From NCBI GenBank assembly GCA_016882265.1, contig VGVB01000005.1:1-64000 (forward strand): 64,000 nt of DNA. Reading direction: 5' to 3'. This DNA is from Gammaproteobacteria bacterium (lineage in GTDB: Bacteria; Pseudomonadota; Gammaproteobacteria; Steroidobacterales; Steroidobacteraceae). The notes under the pieces are model-generated. The model was not told where the DNA came from. It made no database searches and saw only the letters and a list, made by a program, of their open reading frames with translations. The translations under genes were made by a program, and so were the position numbers. Of the stretch, positions 9,334 through 17,200 are shown one piece after another (positions within the stretch are counted from its first letter, which is position 1; each line of letters begins with the position of its first letter).

Positions 9334-10422
9334 ATGACCTACGAGCCCATTCTGCAGCTCCCGACCTGCCCGATTGACATCATCGGCGATGTCCACGGCC
9401 AACTGGCGCCGTTGAAGCAGTTGATGACACTGCTCGGCTATGACCAGTGCGGGCGGCATCCGGATGGGCGGCGGCTGGTGTTCGTCGGGGATCCGTGTGA
9501 TCGCGGTCCCGACAGTCCAGGGGTATTCGAGCTGGTGATGCGGGCGGTCGAGGTCGGGGGAGCCACATGCCTGCTGGGCAATCATGAGCTGGCCCTGGTC
9601 GAGGGAGAACCCAAAGCCGGAAACGCCTGGTTCTTCGGTGGAAAGCGAGATGCGGAACGCGACCGAACGACCTTCGGGCCGTTCAGGCGCCTTGCGCCCG
9701 CCCGCAGGGACGAGATTCTGGCCTTCTGCGAGGCGATGCCCGTTGCAGCGGAACATCGCGAGCTGCAGATCGTGCACGCGTGCTGGGACGAGGAATGCGT
9801 GGAGTTCGTGCGGTCATTGGGCCGGGTCTCGAACACCGAGATCATCCGGCACGGGCTGGCAAGGGCGCAGGGGTATCTCGCTCGATACGGTCTCGCCGAG
9901 CGGTTTCCGGCGGCCAAGGCCAGACTCGAGAAGCAGCGCAGGCGACGTTCATGGAAGGCGGGTGGGCCGCACAGCGCGGCGGTGGGCACATTGATCGAGG
10001 ACCTGAAGCAGGGTGAGGTGATTCAGCAGCGACACAACCCGATGATGGTGCTGACCTCGGGGTACGAGCGAGAAGCTCGCACTCCGCAATGGCTCGCCGG
10101 GAAGTGGCGGTTCCTGGAGCGCGTGCCCTGGTGGAGGAGAGCGAAGCTGGCCAAGCCGACGGTCTTTGGACACTACTCGAGGCAGCGGGAGCTTGTAAGG
10201 GTCGAGGATCACGACGAGCACTCGGTTCTGTTCGGGGCCGCGAGGGATGAGCACTGGCTGGGGCCGGACCGGCTTGCGATGTGCGTGGATTACCGTTGGC
10301 ACGGCAACTCGAGGCGGCCCGCGCTCGCAGCCCTTCGCCCGGATATCGGCGACCTGATGTTCTGGGACGGACGACTGACGAGTCGCTGGGGGAAGCGGGC
10401 GGAACGCGCAGGCGTTAACTGA
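9334..10422 (+). CDS. calcineurin-like metallophosphatase (ApaH/PrpE-type)
   Basis: The 362 residues contain the metallophosphoesterase core: GDVHG at 18-22, GDPCDRG at 52-58 and GNHE at 82-85. The second motif usually reads GD-VDRG; here it has Pro-Cys, with the metal-binding Asp kept. The long C-terminal part (200-362) has no clear relative I can name. Proteins of this type hydrolyse dinucleoside polyphosphates or phosphoserine/threonine; the substrate here cannot be read from sequence. It is convergent with the next gene and overlaps it by eight bases. Its place next to the restriction genes suggests, but does not prove, that it is island cargo. Confidence 0.8.
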   Translation: MTYEPILQLPTCPIDIIGDVHGQLAPLKQLMTLLGYDQCGRHPDGRRLVFVGDPCDRGPDSPGVFELVMRAVEVGGATCLLGNHELALVEGEPKAGNAWFFGGKRDAERDRTTFGPFRRLAPARRDEILAFCEAMPVAAEHRELQIVHACWDEECVEFVRSLGRVSNTEIIRHGLARAQGYLARYGLAERFPAAKARLEKQRRRRSWKAGGPHSAAVGTLIEDLKQGEVIQQRHNPMMVLTSGYEREARTPQWLAGKWRFLERVPWWRRAKLAKPTVFGHYSRQRELVRVEDHDEHSVLFGAARDEHWLGPDRLAMCVDYRWHGNSRRPALAALRPDIGDLMFWDGRLTSRWGKRAERAGVN

Positions 10423-11209
10423 GCGTGATCGTCCGGGCCGGGACGAAACCATCGTTCTCGTGGTGGCCCACGTAGCCGCGGGGATTACAGGCGACAATGG
10501 TCTGGTCGATCAGGTATTCGAAGGACTCGTGGACGTGGCCGTGGATCCACAGGTCGGGGTCGTAATCGCGCATGAGCTGCTCGTAGTCCGAGCCATACAG
10601 CTTGTCGAAGCCGCGGCGCTTCCCGCGCGTGGACTGCGGGCTCGGCGCGTGGTGGGTGACGACGATCAGGCGCCGACTATCGCGGCCCGCCAGTTCTGCC
10701 CGGATGAAATCGGCTGACTGCAGGTGCTCCTGATAGATGCGGCTCGGCTTGAGCGAGCCGAGCGTGGCGGTGCCGTCGGAGATTGCCGAGTAGTCGGTCA
10801 TCATGTTGCGGGCTTCGGCCATCAGCCGTTGGTTGCCGCCGCCGAAGTCCGACCAGAAGGTCGCGCCGACGATGCGCACGCCGTTGATGGTCACGGCCCC
10901 GTTGTCGAGGAAATGGACGTCGGCGATAGTCCTCCCCAGGTCGGCGAGTGCCTGGCGCTGGCAGTCGAACTCGTGGCCGTAGAACTCGTGGTTGCCGGCC
11001 ACCATGACCACCGGCACCTGCGTGGCCAGGCGGCGGACCAGGTAATCCATGCCCGCCACCTCGGTGTGCAGGTCACCGGCCAGCACCAGCAGGTCCGCCC
11101 GCGGATCGATCGGCATCTGGAGCCGGTCCGGCGTGCAGTGCTCGAACTCCAGGTGCAGGTCGCTCGCGTACTGCACGACAAATGGGCGCCGGCGCCGGCG
11201 GCGGCTCAA
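10415..11209 (-). CDS. metallophosphoesterase
   Basis: This 264-residue protein has the full calcineurin-like set: DLH near 17-19, GDLH near 45, GNHEFYG near 71, THHAP near 186 and GHVH near 220. It begins with six Arg residues. It is more like the family of cytosolic predicted phosphohydrolases than like the neighbouring ApaH-type enzyme, and the two do not look like a recent duplication. The ATG start overlaps the stop of the YbjN-like gene upstream (ATGA), so these two genes form a minus-strand operon. Confidence 0.82.
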   Translation of the reverse strand: MSRRRRRRPFVVQYASDLHLEFEHCTPDRLQMPIDPRADLLVLAGDLHTEVAGMDYLVRRLATQVPVVMVAGNHEFYGHEFDCQRQALADLGRTIADVHFLDNGAVTINGVRIVGATFWSDFGGGNQRLMAEARNMMTDYSAISDGTATLGSLKPSRIYQEHLQSADFIRAELAGRDSRRLIVVTHHAPSPQSTRGKRRGFDKLYGSDYEQLMRDYDPDLWIHGHVHESFEYLIDQTIVACNPRGYVGHHENDGFVPARTITLS

Positions 11210-12162
11210 TTCAGCACCCGCTCGTCGGCCACGTCGGCATGCTTCTCGATGGCCTCCCCGGTGCTCCGCATGGCAACCCGCCAGAACTCGAGCATGGCCC
11301 GCAGGTGCGATTCAGTGACGCCACCGCCGGCGAATACGTGCTGCCGCACGCACAGGTCGCCATCGCCGTCGATGAACACCTGCGCGAACGGCAGGTTCCC
11401 CTGCAGCTCCTGCTCGACTGCCGTCGATACCGCGGGCGCGAGGCGGGCGAACAGCGACAGGGTGAAGCCGCTGAAGTGCCCCGCATGTTCGTCGGACTCG
11501 CACTGGAGTCCGGCGACGAAGAGCGGCTGGCCGGTCGTGCGATACGCCTCCCGGTTGCCCTCGGCGGCCGGCTCGACGGTGAACCCGCAGGCGCGCAGCA
11601 GCCGCCCGAAATCGTCGAAGGTGAGCGACTCGAACACGCGCGCGGGCCGCGTGCGCTGGCCCAGGTGCAGCTTGTAGTGGAGTGGCGCACGGCCGTCGTA
11701 GCCGAGGCACTCGGTCAGCACGGCCAGCAGCTCGCGGGCGAGCTTGCGGCAGTCGGCCTTCGTCGCGAGCTGGATCAGCTTGCGGTAGTTGCCGGCCCGG
11801 CCGCCCGTCTCGAAGCCACGGTTCAGCAGCGCCTGGCGAGCGGCGTCCGGGATGTGGTCGCCGGCTGGCGGGCTCCAGGCGCCGGAGGAGACCTCGACCA
11901 GCACGGCTTCGCCGGGCTCGGACCAGACCTGCGCATAGAGCAGGGCGGCTGCAGCGACCCGGAACTCGAGGACGCAGAACGAGAAGTCGCCGATCTGCCA
12001 GCCGGTGCCGCCGTCGGCCGGCGGCCACCAGGCGACGCGCTCGAGATGCCCGGTAAGGGCGGGCAGGGCCTGCTCGAGGATCGCCTGCGGGTTCAGGATC
12101 TGGGTGCCGCCGGCGAGCAGCGGGCCTTCGTCATCGACGGGGCGGGAGACGGTTTCTGTCAT
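11206..12162 (-). CDS. YbjN-like domain protein, function unknown
   Basis: The 318-residue protein has no catalytic motif I recognise. Its C-terminal part (AQVFIDGDGDLCVRQHVF, then a helix with LRAMLEFW) resembles the YbjN / type III secretion chaperone-like fold. The middle part (about 140-180) could be a second such unit. It is the first gene of a two-gene minus-strand unit with the metallophosphoesterase, which it overlaps by four bases. It diverges from the HigBA operator region, so one intergenic stretch serves both. Confidence 0.5.
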   Translation of the reverse strand: MTETVSRPVDDEGPLLAGGTQILNPQAILEQALPALTGHLERVAWWPPADGGTGWQIGDFSFCVLEFRVAAAALLYAQVWSEPGEAVLVEVSSGAWSPPAGDHIPDAARQALLNRGFETGGRAGNYRKLIQLATKADCRKLARELLAVLTECLGYDGRAPLHYKLHLGQRTRPARVFESLTFDDFGRLLRACGFTVEPAAEGNREAYRTTGQPLFVAGLQCESDEHAGHFSGFTLSLFARLAPAVSTAVEQELQGNLPFAQVFIDGDGDLCVRQHVFAGGGVTESHLRAMLEFWRVAMRSTGEAIEKHADVADERVLN

Positions 12163-12224
12163 CGATTCGGTTCCTCCAGTGGCGCTCCGTGGGGAGCTTC
12201 ATTTCCAGGCTTCATGATGCGCCA

Positions 12225-12261
12225 GGGGGTGGGTCATGGCGTGAGCCACCGCCTGCCGCGG
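12225..12261. repeat. 37-bp direct repeat, copy 1 (left flank of higBA)
   Basis: The 37 bases from GGGGGTGGGTCATGGC through CTGCCGCGG are identical to 13935-13971. The similarity extends about nine bases to the left (GATGCGCC) with a one-base length difference. The two copies are about 1.71 kb apart in the same orientation and enclose the whole toxin-antitoxin module. Confidence 0.9.
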
Positions 12262-12307
12262 CTGTTCGCGCCGTCCGTTGCCTGCGGGCGCCGGAGCCGT
12301 ACGAATA

Positions 12308-12352
12308 GGGAACTAATAGAGAGTTCCCAGATTGGGAACTATCTGGTATAGT
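12308..12352 (+). promoter_or_regulatory. higBA promoter with repeated operator arms
   Basis: GGGAACT (12308-12314), AGTTCCC (12322-12328) and GGGAACT (12334-12340) form two overlapping inverted repeats with 7- and 5-base spacers. A TATAGT box at 12347-12352 lies 17 bases after TTCCCA (12324-12329), which gives a plausible -10/-35 pair embedded in the operator. HigA-type antitoxins usually repress their own promoter through such palindromes, so autoregulation is the natural reading. Confidence 0.75.
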
Positions 12353-12377
12353 CCCTCCGGCTCGGACTGGAACCCGT

Positions 12378-12668
12378 ATGAAGATCGTGGGGCGCTCCCG
12401 CCTGGAGGCCTTTTGTGACCGGCATGCCGCCGCGCGGAAGTGGATCGAGCACTGGCTGTCGGAGGTCGAGGCGGCCCGGTGGACCACCCCGCAGGAGATC
12501 CGCGCCCGCTACGCGTCGGCCAGCTTTTTGGCGGACAACCTCGTGATCTTCAACGTCAAAGGCAATGACTACCGATTGGAAACAAGGCTCGCGTACCAGA
12601 CATCAGTCGTCGTGGTGACGTGGGTCGGGACGCACGCGGAATATGACCAGCGCAACCGAAAACGCTAA
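12378..12668 (+). CDS. higB: HigB-family toxin (RelE superfamily mRNA interferase)
   Basis: The 96-residue protein matches the HigB family: the N-terminal pattern of a central Trp (WIEHWLSEV), then SFLADNLVIFNVKGNDYRL and the terminal WVGTHAEYD-R with the conserved GTH-EYD motif. Family members bind the ribosome and cut mRNA during translation, arresting growth until the antitoxin is restored. The toxin gene comes first, as is normal for higBA. A second copy of the antitoxin is not present. The toxin appears full length. Confidence 0.92.
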   Translation: MKIVGRSRLEAFCDRHAAARKWIEHWLSEVEAARWTTPQEIRARYASASFLADNLVIFNVKGNDYRLETRLAYQTSVVVVTWVGTHAEYDQRNRKR

Positions 12669-12681
12669 GCGAACAGGACTC

Positions 12682-13878
12682 ATGGAGCCCAGAGTCATCA
12701 AGACGGACGAGCAGTATCGTCGCTACCTGCAGGCGGTCGAAGATCTGGCAGCCGACGATCCTCCGGCGGACTCGTCGGAGGGAGCGCGTCTCGAGCTGCT
12801 GGCGAAGCTCGTCGAGGACTACGAGAAGGTGCGCTACCCGTTTTCGCAGCCGGATCCGGTGGACTCCATCCTGTTCCGCATGGAGCAGCAGGGACTTCGT
12901 CAGAAGGATATTGCGGACATCCTGGGTGGTAAGAACCGTGCCTCGGAGATTCTGGCGCGCAAGCGACCACTGACGCTGCCGATGATCAGGGCGCTCTACG
13001 AGCATCTGGAGATTCCGCCGGCCCTCCTGATCCGGGAGCCCCGGTCGGCTTATGGCGCGGAGGAGCTGCCGAAGCCGGCCGAACTTCCCGCTCCTTTGCT
13101 GGTGAAGCGCGGGTGGGTGGACTCCGATGAAGCCATTCCCGGTCTGATCCGCCGACTATTCACGCCGGCAGGCAGCCCGATCTTCCTCCGGCACACGCTG
13201 ATGTTCGGAACCAGTGCGCGGACCAACCGTCTGCATGTGCGTCTGTGGCTGGCGCGCGTGCGCGAGGTGGCGGACTCGCGCACTTACCTGCACGGGCGAT
13301 TCCGGCCGGCCGACCTGAACGAGGACCTCATTCGCTATGTGTCCCGGTTGAGCTGGATGGACAAGGGGCCCCGGCTGGCGCAGGAGTTCCTCGAGGAGCG
13401 GGGCATCGCCGTGGTCATCGAGCCGCACCTGCCCGCGACCCATCTGGATGGTGCGGCGATGCTCGGCCGGAACAACGCGCCGGTCATCGGCCTGACGCTG
13501 CGGGAAGACCGGCTCGACAACTTCTGGTTCACGCTGATCCATGAGCTGGTGCACGCCTGGAGGCACCTCGGCGGAGAGCAGTATCGGGCGATTGCTGACG
13601 AGAACATCGACAAGCACCGGTCGGAAGACGACAAGGTCGAGCGCGAAGCCAACGAGCGAACGGCCGAGATCCTGATTCCGCGGTCCATCGGGAAGCGGAG
13701 CGCCGCGTTCATGAATCCAACGTCGGAAGCCATCCGTGCCCTGGCGGCCGAACTGCAGGTCAGCCCGGCCATCGTGGCAGGCAGGATCCGCTACGAGCGG
13801 CAGAACTACGCGTTGTTCGCCAAACTGGTCGGATACCGACAGGCGCGGCTGGCCTTCCCGGAAGTGCGGTGGGGCTAG
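12682..13878 (+). CDS. higA: HigA-type antitoxin fused to ImmA/IrrE metallopeptidase
   Basis: Residues 1-120 are a HigA antitoxin: the start PRVIKTDEQY is typical, and an XRE helix-turn-helix covers about 75-115 (LRQKDIADILGGKNRASEIL). The remaining 280 residues form an ImmA/IrrE (M78-like) peptidase with HELVH at 287-291 and a downstream Glu in DKVEREANERTAE. Usual HigA proteins end after the first part. The ATG at 12682 is preferred because AGGAC lies upstream and HigA proteins start here; an in-frame ATG at 12643 would overlap the toxin. The fusion suggests an antitoxin that can also cleave a repressor or itself, but that is inference. Confidence 0.85.
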   Translation: MEPRVIKTDEQYRRYLQAVEDLAADDPPADSSEGARLELLAKLVEDYEKVRYPFSQPDPVDSILFRMEQQGLRQKDIADILGGKNRASEILARKRPLTLPMIRALYEHLEIPPALLIREPRSAYGAEELPKPAELPAPLLVKRGWVDSDEAIPGLIRRLFTPAGSPIFLRHTLMFGTSARTNRLHVRLWLARVREVADSRTYLHGRFRPADLNEDLIRYVSRLSWMDKGPRLAQEFLEERGIAVVIEPHLPATHLDGAAMLGRNNAPVIGLTLREDRLDNFWFTLIHELVHAWRHLGGEQYRAIADENIDKHRSEDDKVEREANERTAEILIPRSIGKRSAAFMNPTSEAIRALAAELQVSPAIVAGRIRYERQNYALFAKLVGYRQARLAFPEVRWG

Positions 13879-13934
13879 CCGATGGCTGCAGGGGCGATCT
13901 ATTTCCCAATCCTTCAGATTGCACGATGCGCCCC

Positions 13935-13971
13935 GGGGGTGGGTCATGGCGTGAGCCACCGCCTGCCGCGG
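13935..13971. repeat. 37-bp direct repeat, copy 2 (right flank of higBA)
   Basis: This is the second exact copy of the sequence at 12225-12261. It begins 57 bases after the antitoxin stop. After the repeat the two flanks differ (CTGTTC versus TCCCTG). The core can form a small hairpin (TGGC-GTGA-GCCA). Confidence 0.9.
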
Positions 13972-13994
13972 TCCCTGATCCCGACTGCGGAAAA

Positions 13995-14017
13995 ATGGGT
14001 GTAAATGGGTGTATTAT
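13995..14017 (+). promoter_or_regulatory. fic promoter with tandem ATGGGTGTA repeat
   Basis: ATGGGTGTA occurs at 13995-14003 and again at 14005-14013. TATTAT at 14012-14017 is a good -10 box only six bases before the ATG at 14024. Transcription from it would begin at or near the start codon and give a leaderless message. The repeat may be a binding site for the Fic protein's own winged helix. Confidence 0.45.
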
Positions 14018-14023
14018 TGGCAC

Positions 14024-15073
14024 ATGCTCAAGGCGGACACCATCCAGATCAGCCCGGAGATCCTGAGCCTCATCGCCGGGATCGACGAGTTCAAAGGTGC
14101 CTGGCGCGCCTTGGGCACGCTCGCGCCCGATCGGCTGTCGGCCCTGCGCCGCGTGGCCACGATCGAGAGCATCGGCTCATCGACCCGCATCGAGGGCAGC
14201 AAGCTGTCCGACCGCGAAGTGGAGCAGCTTCTGTCGAATCTGGAGATCAAGTCCTTCACCACCCGCGACGCGCAGGAAGTGGCCGGCTACGCCGAGCTCA
14301 TGGACCTGGTGTTCTCGTCGTGGCAGAACATCCCGTTCGCCGAGAACCACATCAAGCAGTTGCACCAGGTTCTGTTGCGCTACAGCGAGAAGGACACCTG
14401 GCATCGCGGCAACTACAAGACCAACTCGAACAGCGTCGCCGCCCTCGACGAAACCGGCGCAGCGATTGGCATCGTGTTTCAGACGGCGTCACCCTTCGAC
14501 ACCCCCGGCCTGATGACGGAGCTGGTGGCTTGGGTGAACCAGGAACGCGGGACGGCCCGTCTGCACCCGCTGCTGATCATCGCTGTGTTCGTGGTCGTGT
14601 TCCTGGAGATTCACCCCTTCCAGGACGGCAATGGGCGACTCTCCCGTGTGCTGACCACGCTCCTGCTCCTGCAGGCGGGCTACGCCTATGTGCCGTACAG
14701 CTCGCTGGAGTGCGTGATCGAGCAGAACAAGGAAGCCTACTACCTGGCGCTCCGGCAGACGCAGGGAACGATCCGCACCGCAGCGCCCAACTGGCAGCCG
14801 TGGCTGGTGTTCTTGCTCCGCTCCCTGGCCGAGCAGGTGCGGCGCCTGCAGAAGAAGGTCGAGCGCGAGAAGATCGTGCTGGCGGCCATGCCTGCGCTGC
14901 AGCTCCAGATTGTCGAGTTTGCCCGCGAGCATGGTCGCGTGACCATCGGCGATGCCATCAGGCTGACCGAGGCCAGCCGCAACACGCTCAAGCAGCACTT
15001 CCGTGCGCTGGTCGAACGCGGCGCGCTGAACCAGCACGGCAGTGGTCGAGGGGTCTGGTACGACTTGCGCTGA
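14024..15073 (+). CDS. Fic family AMP-transferase (filamentation induced by cAMP protein)
   Basis: The 349-residue protein carries an intact Fic motif HPFQDGNGR beginning at His197. Fic enzymes transfer AMP from ATP to a target hydroxyl. An N-terminal inhibitory helix is present, with the S-xxx-EG signature at Ser53-Glu57-Gly58, so activity is autoinhibited in cis. The C-terminal 60 residues form a winged helix, which could bind DNA. The ATG at 14024 is preferred over the in-frame GTG at 14009, because the latter falls in the promoter-like repeat. There is no Shine-Dalgarno sequence. Target proteins are unknown. Confidence 0.88.
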   Translation: MLKADTIQISPEILSLIAGIDEFKGAWRALGTLAPDRLSALRRVATIESIGSSTRIEGSKLSDREVEQLLSNLEIKSFTTRDAQEVAGYAELMDLVFSSWQNIPFAENHIKQLHQVLLRYSEKDTWHRGNYKTNSNSVAALDETGAAIGIVFQTASPFDTPGLMTELVAWVNQERGTARLHPLLIIAVFVVVFLEIHPFQDGNGRLSRVLTTLLLLQAGYAYVPYSSLECVIEQNKEAYYLALRQTQGTIRTAAPNWQPWLVFLLRSLAEQVRRLQKKVEREKIVLAAMPALQLQIVEFAREHGRVTIGDAIRLTEASRNTLKQHFRALVERGALNQHGSGRGVWYDLR

Positions 15074-15123
15074 GGGCCTGCGGGCGGTCCCAGTCCGACG
15101 GCGGCGACGCGGAGGTAAGGAAC

Positions 15124-15573
15124 GTGCCTGAGACGAAGACCGATCTCGGCCTGGTGATCAGGGCCGCGCATTTCGCGGCGCACAAGCACAAGGGCCAGCG
15201 CCGCAAGGACGTGAAGGCGAGCCCGTACATCAATCACCCGATCGGCCTGGCCGAGGTGCTGCATACGGACGGCGGCGTGAGCGATGCCGTCGTCATCGCC
15301 GCGGCACTGCTGCACGACACGATCGAGGACACCGAGACGACCTATGAAGAATTGCGCGGTGCCTTCGGGGCCGCGGTGGCGGATGTCGTCGCCGAGGTGA
15401 CGGATGTGAAGTTCCTCGGCAAGGAGCTGCGCAAGCGGCTGCAGATCGTGAAAGCCGGGCGCGCGAGCGATCGGGCGCGCCTGGTCAAGCTGGCCGACAA
15501 GATCTGCAATCTGCGGGACATCCTCGCCAGCCCGCCGGCCGGCCCAGCGTTGGCTGAACCATCTGATGGCTGA
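15124..15573 (+). CDS. HD-domain (RelA/SpoT-like hydrolase fold) protein, truncated at 3' end
   Basis: The 149 residues are the bulk of a small HD-domain phosphohydrolase: HPIGLAEVL, ALLHDTIEDTETT and KLADKICNLRDILASPPA are all family hallmarks, with the HD pair in LLHDTIED. GGAGG lies eight bases before the GTG start. Relatives go on for another 30-50 residues after ASPPA. Here the frame runs instead into ten unrelated residues and stops. In another frame the same DNA encodes sequence joined to the Fic-like gene. The gene is therefore cut by a deletion around 15534-15545. The HD catalytic residues remain, so residual activity is possible. Confidence 0.8.
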   Translation: MPETKTDLGLVIRAAHFAAHKHKGQRRKDVKASPYINHPIGLAEVLHTDGGVSDAVVIAAALLHDTIEDTETTYEELRGAFGAAVADVVAEVTDVKFLGKELRKRLQIVKAGRASDRARLVKLADKICNLRDILASPPAGPALAEPSDG

Positions 15574-16855
15574 GGGCGCAATCAAGGCCTTGGGTGCGGG
15601 GCGGGCACGTCGGTACGCCGCCGCGGCTATAGGCCCTGCGGCCGCGTCCGGCGCGGAGGATGTCTTCCCCCGGCACATCCCGCTGTCCGCAGACAGCCGC
15701 GACATCCTGGCCTATGTCGACCAGCCGCTGGAGTTGCGCCAGCCGGTGGGTTACCAGCGCGATTTTCTGGATGCCTACCAGCCCAACCGCACCCGGTATC
15801 TGCCCGAACCGCTGCGGCGGCAGTTGCGCAAGATGGGTGATACCGGCCAGACACGACTGCCGGCCGGTAGCTACGGCCGCGCGGTCCTGAACCGTCTTCT
15901 GGTCGATCTGTCCTGGGCCTCCAGCCACCTTGAGGGGAACACCTACACCCGGCTCGACACCCGGGGGTTGATCGAGCACGGCCGGGCTGCGCAGGGCAAG
16001 GCCGCCATCGAGACGCAGATGATCCTGAATCACAAGGCGGCCATCGAGTTGCTGGTCGAAAACGCGGACGCGGCCGGATTCAACCGTTTCACGCTGCTCA
16101 ATCTGCACAGCGCGCTCGCGGAGAACCTCCTGCCCAACCCCGCCGACGAGGGCCGCCTGCGCCAGCATGGGCTGGAGATCGGCAAGAGTGTCTATCGCCC
16201 GCTCACCGTGCCCGCGCAGATCGAGGAGATGCTCGACCTCCTGCTGGACAAGGCGAGCCGCATCGAAGACCCGTTCGAGCAGTCCTTCTTCGTGATGGTC
16301 CACTTGCCCTACCTGCAACCGTTCGCCGACGTCAACAAACGCAGCTCGCGGCTCGCGGCGAACCTGCCGCTCATCCGCGCCAATCTGTGCCCGCTGACCT
16401 TTCTTGGCGTGCCCGAGCAGACGTACAGCCGGGCCGTGCTCGGCGTGTACGAAATGACCCGGGTGGAGCTGTTGCGCGACCTGTATGTCTGGGCCTATGA
16501 GCGCTCGACCCAGGAGTATCTCGTCATCAAGCATGATCTGGCTGAGCCCGACCCACTGCGGCTGGCATGGCGCGAGGTCATCAAGCAGTCGGTCCGCGAG
16601 GTTGTCCGGCAGCCCCGGCGCGAGCCGCTCGACGTCATCGATGAATGCCTGTCGGGGCACGACCTCGGCGCCGACCGCGACGATGTCGCAGCCCTGGTGA
16701 TCGATGAGCTGCGGCGGCTGCAGGACGGTGTGCTGGCGCGCTGCCGGTTGCGTCCCTCCGAGTTTGCCCAATGGCAGTCAAGCCAGCGGCAGGGTCACCT
16801 TATCGATCCGCAGTCGCCTTCTGTTGCCCCAGTCTCTCGGCCAGCCACATCTTGA
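15566..16855 (+). CDS. Fic/DOC-fold protein with degenerate motif, truncated at 5' end
   Basis: This frame encodes 429 residues of a large Fic-family protein. The motif region reads QPFADVNKR at 251-259, so the catalytic His is replaced by Gln and the GNG anion loop is altered. From memory this holds for a whole subfamily (LPYLQPF-DVNKR-SRLAAN). The first 20 residues (AEGAIKALGAGRARRY) look like the end of a winged-helix domain, and the frame stays open upstream (QRWLNHLM) to the junction with the HD gene. The original N-terminus is therefore missing and the ATG at 15566 is the first one left. The last 15 codons run over the antisense antitoxin remnant. Confidence 0.75.
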   Translation: MAEGAIKALGAGRARRYAAAAIGPAAASGAEDVFPRHIPLSADSRDILAYVDQPLELRQPVGYQRDFLDAYQPNRTRYLPEPLRRQLRKMGDTGQTRLPAGSYGRAVLNRLLVDLSWASSHLEGNTYTRLDTRGLIEHGRAAQGKAAIETQMILNHKAAIELLVENADAAGFNRFTLLNLHSALAENLLPNPADEGRLRQHGLEIGKSVYRPLTVPAQIEEMLDLLLDKASRIEDPFEQSFFVMVHLPYLQPFADVNKRSSRLAANLPLIRANLCPLTFLGVPEQTYSRAVLGVYEMTRVELLRDLYVWAYERSTQEYLVIKHDLAEPDPLRLAWREVIKQSVREVVRQPRREPLDVIDECLSGHDLGADRDDVAALVIDELRRLQDGVLARCRLRPSEFAQWQSSQRQGHLIDPQSPSVAPVSRPATS

Positions 16856-16962
16856 TGAGGGACTGGCGCGTCGACGCCGGCGCGCCGGGCCTTCGTCAGA
16901 TCCAGGTCGCCGGTGATGTCCTTGCCCGCATCGAATTTCTGATCAAATCTTTTCGCTTTCAT
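16800..16962 (-). pseudogene. CopG/BrnA-type antitoxin remnant with internal deletion
   Basis: The first 29 codons encode MKAKRFDQKFDAGKDITGDL and then DLTKARRAG, the standard N-terminus of BrnA/CopG antitoxins. The stretch STRQSLIKMWLAERLG, the standard C-terminal helix, follows directly but in another reading frame and ends at a TAA (16800-16802). The roughly 30 central residues carrying the ribbon-helix-helix core are absent. No toxin gene is left beside it. The remnant overlaps the end of the Fic-like gene on the other strand. Confidence 0.7.
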
Positions 16963-17200
16963 ACACTGCCAACCTCTTCGATGCGGGGGCGCTGGAGAGC
17001 ATAGAAGACATACTGTTCCCGCGGGCCGCCAGTTCCACTTCGATGGCTCATCCCGTCCCTGGCTACCGTTGCCAATCGCTGTCGTTTGACTACCTCGATG
17101 GTCTCTGCGCGAAAGCGGGCATACCAGTCGGGTTGAGGTTCGCCGCCTGACGGCTCGGGTCGAGCCGCCGAAATCGCCGCGACTGGCCGGCCGCCCCCGC
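16963..17200. other. gene-free stretch between antitoxin remnant and hypothetical gene
   Basis: These 238 bases hold no complete gene. A minus-strand frame reads PREQYVFYALQRPRIEEVG just upstream of the antitoxin remnant, which could be the tail of a lost partner, but I do not recognise it. No clear promoter or terminator is visible. Confidence 0.4.

Noticed and set aside
8200..9777. A 525-codon minus-strand frame over the end of res and the start of the phosphatase
   Set aside because: It spans two well-supported plus-strand genes and the gap between them, with no family resemblance.
11182..12351. A 389-codon plus-strand frame across the YbjN-like gene
   Set aside because: Its composition is that of a shadow, and the minus-strand frame has the coupled ATGA start and a recognisable domain.
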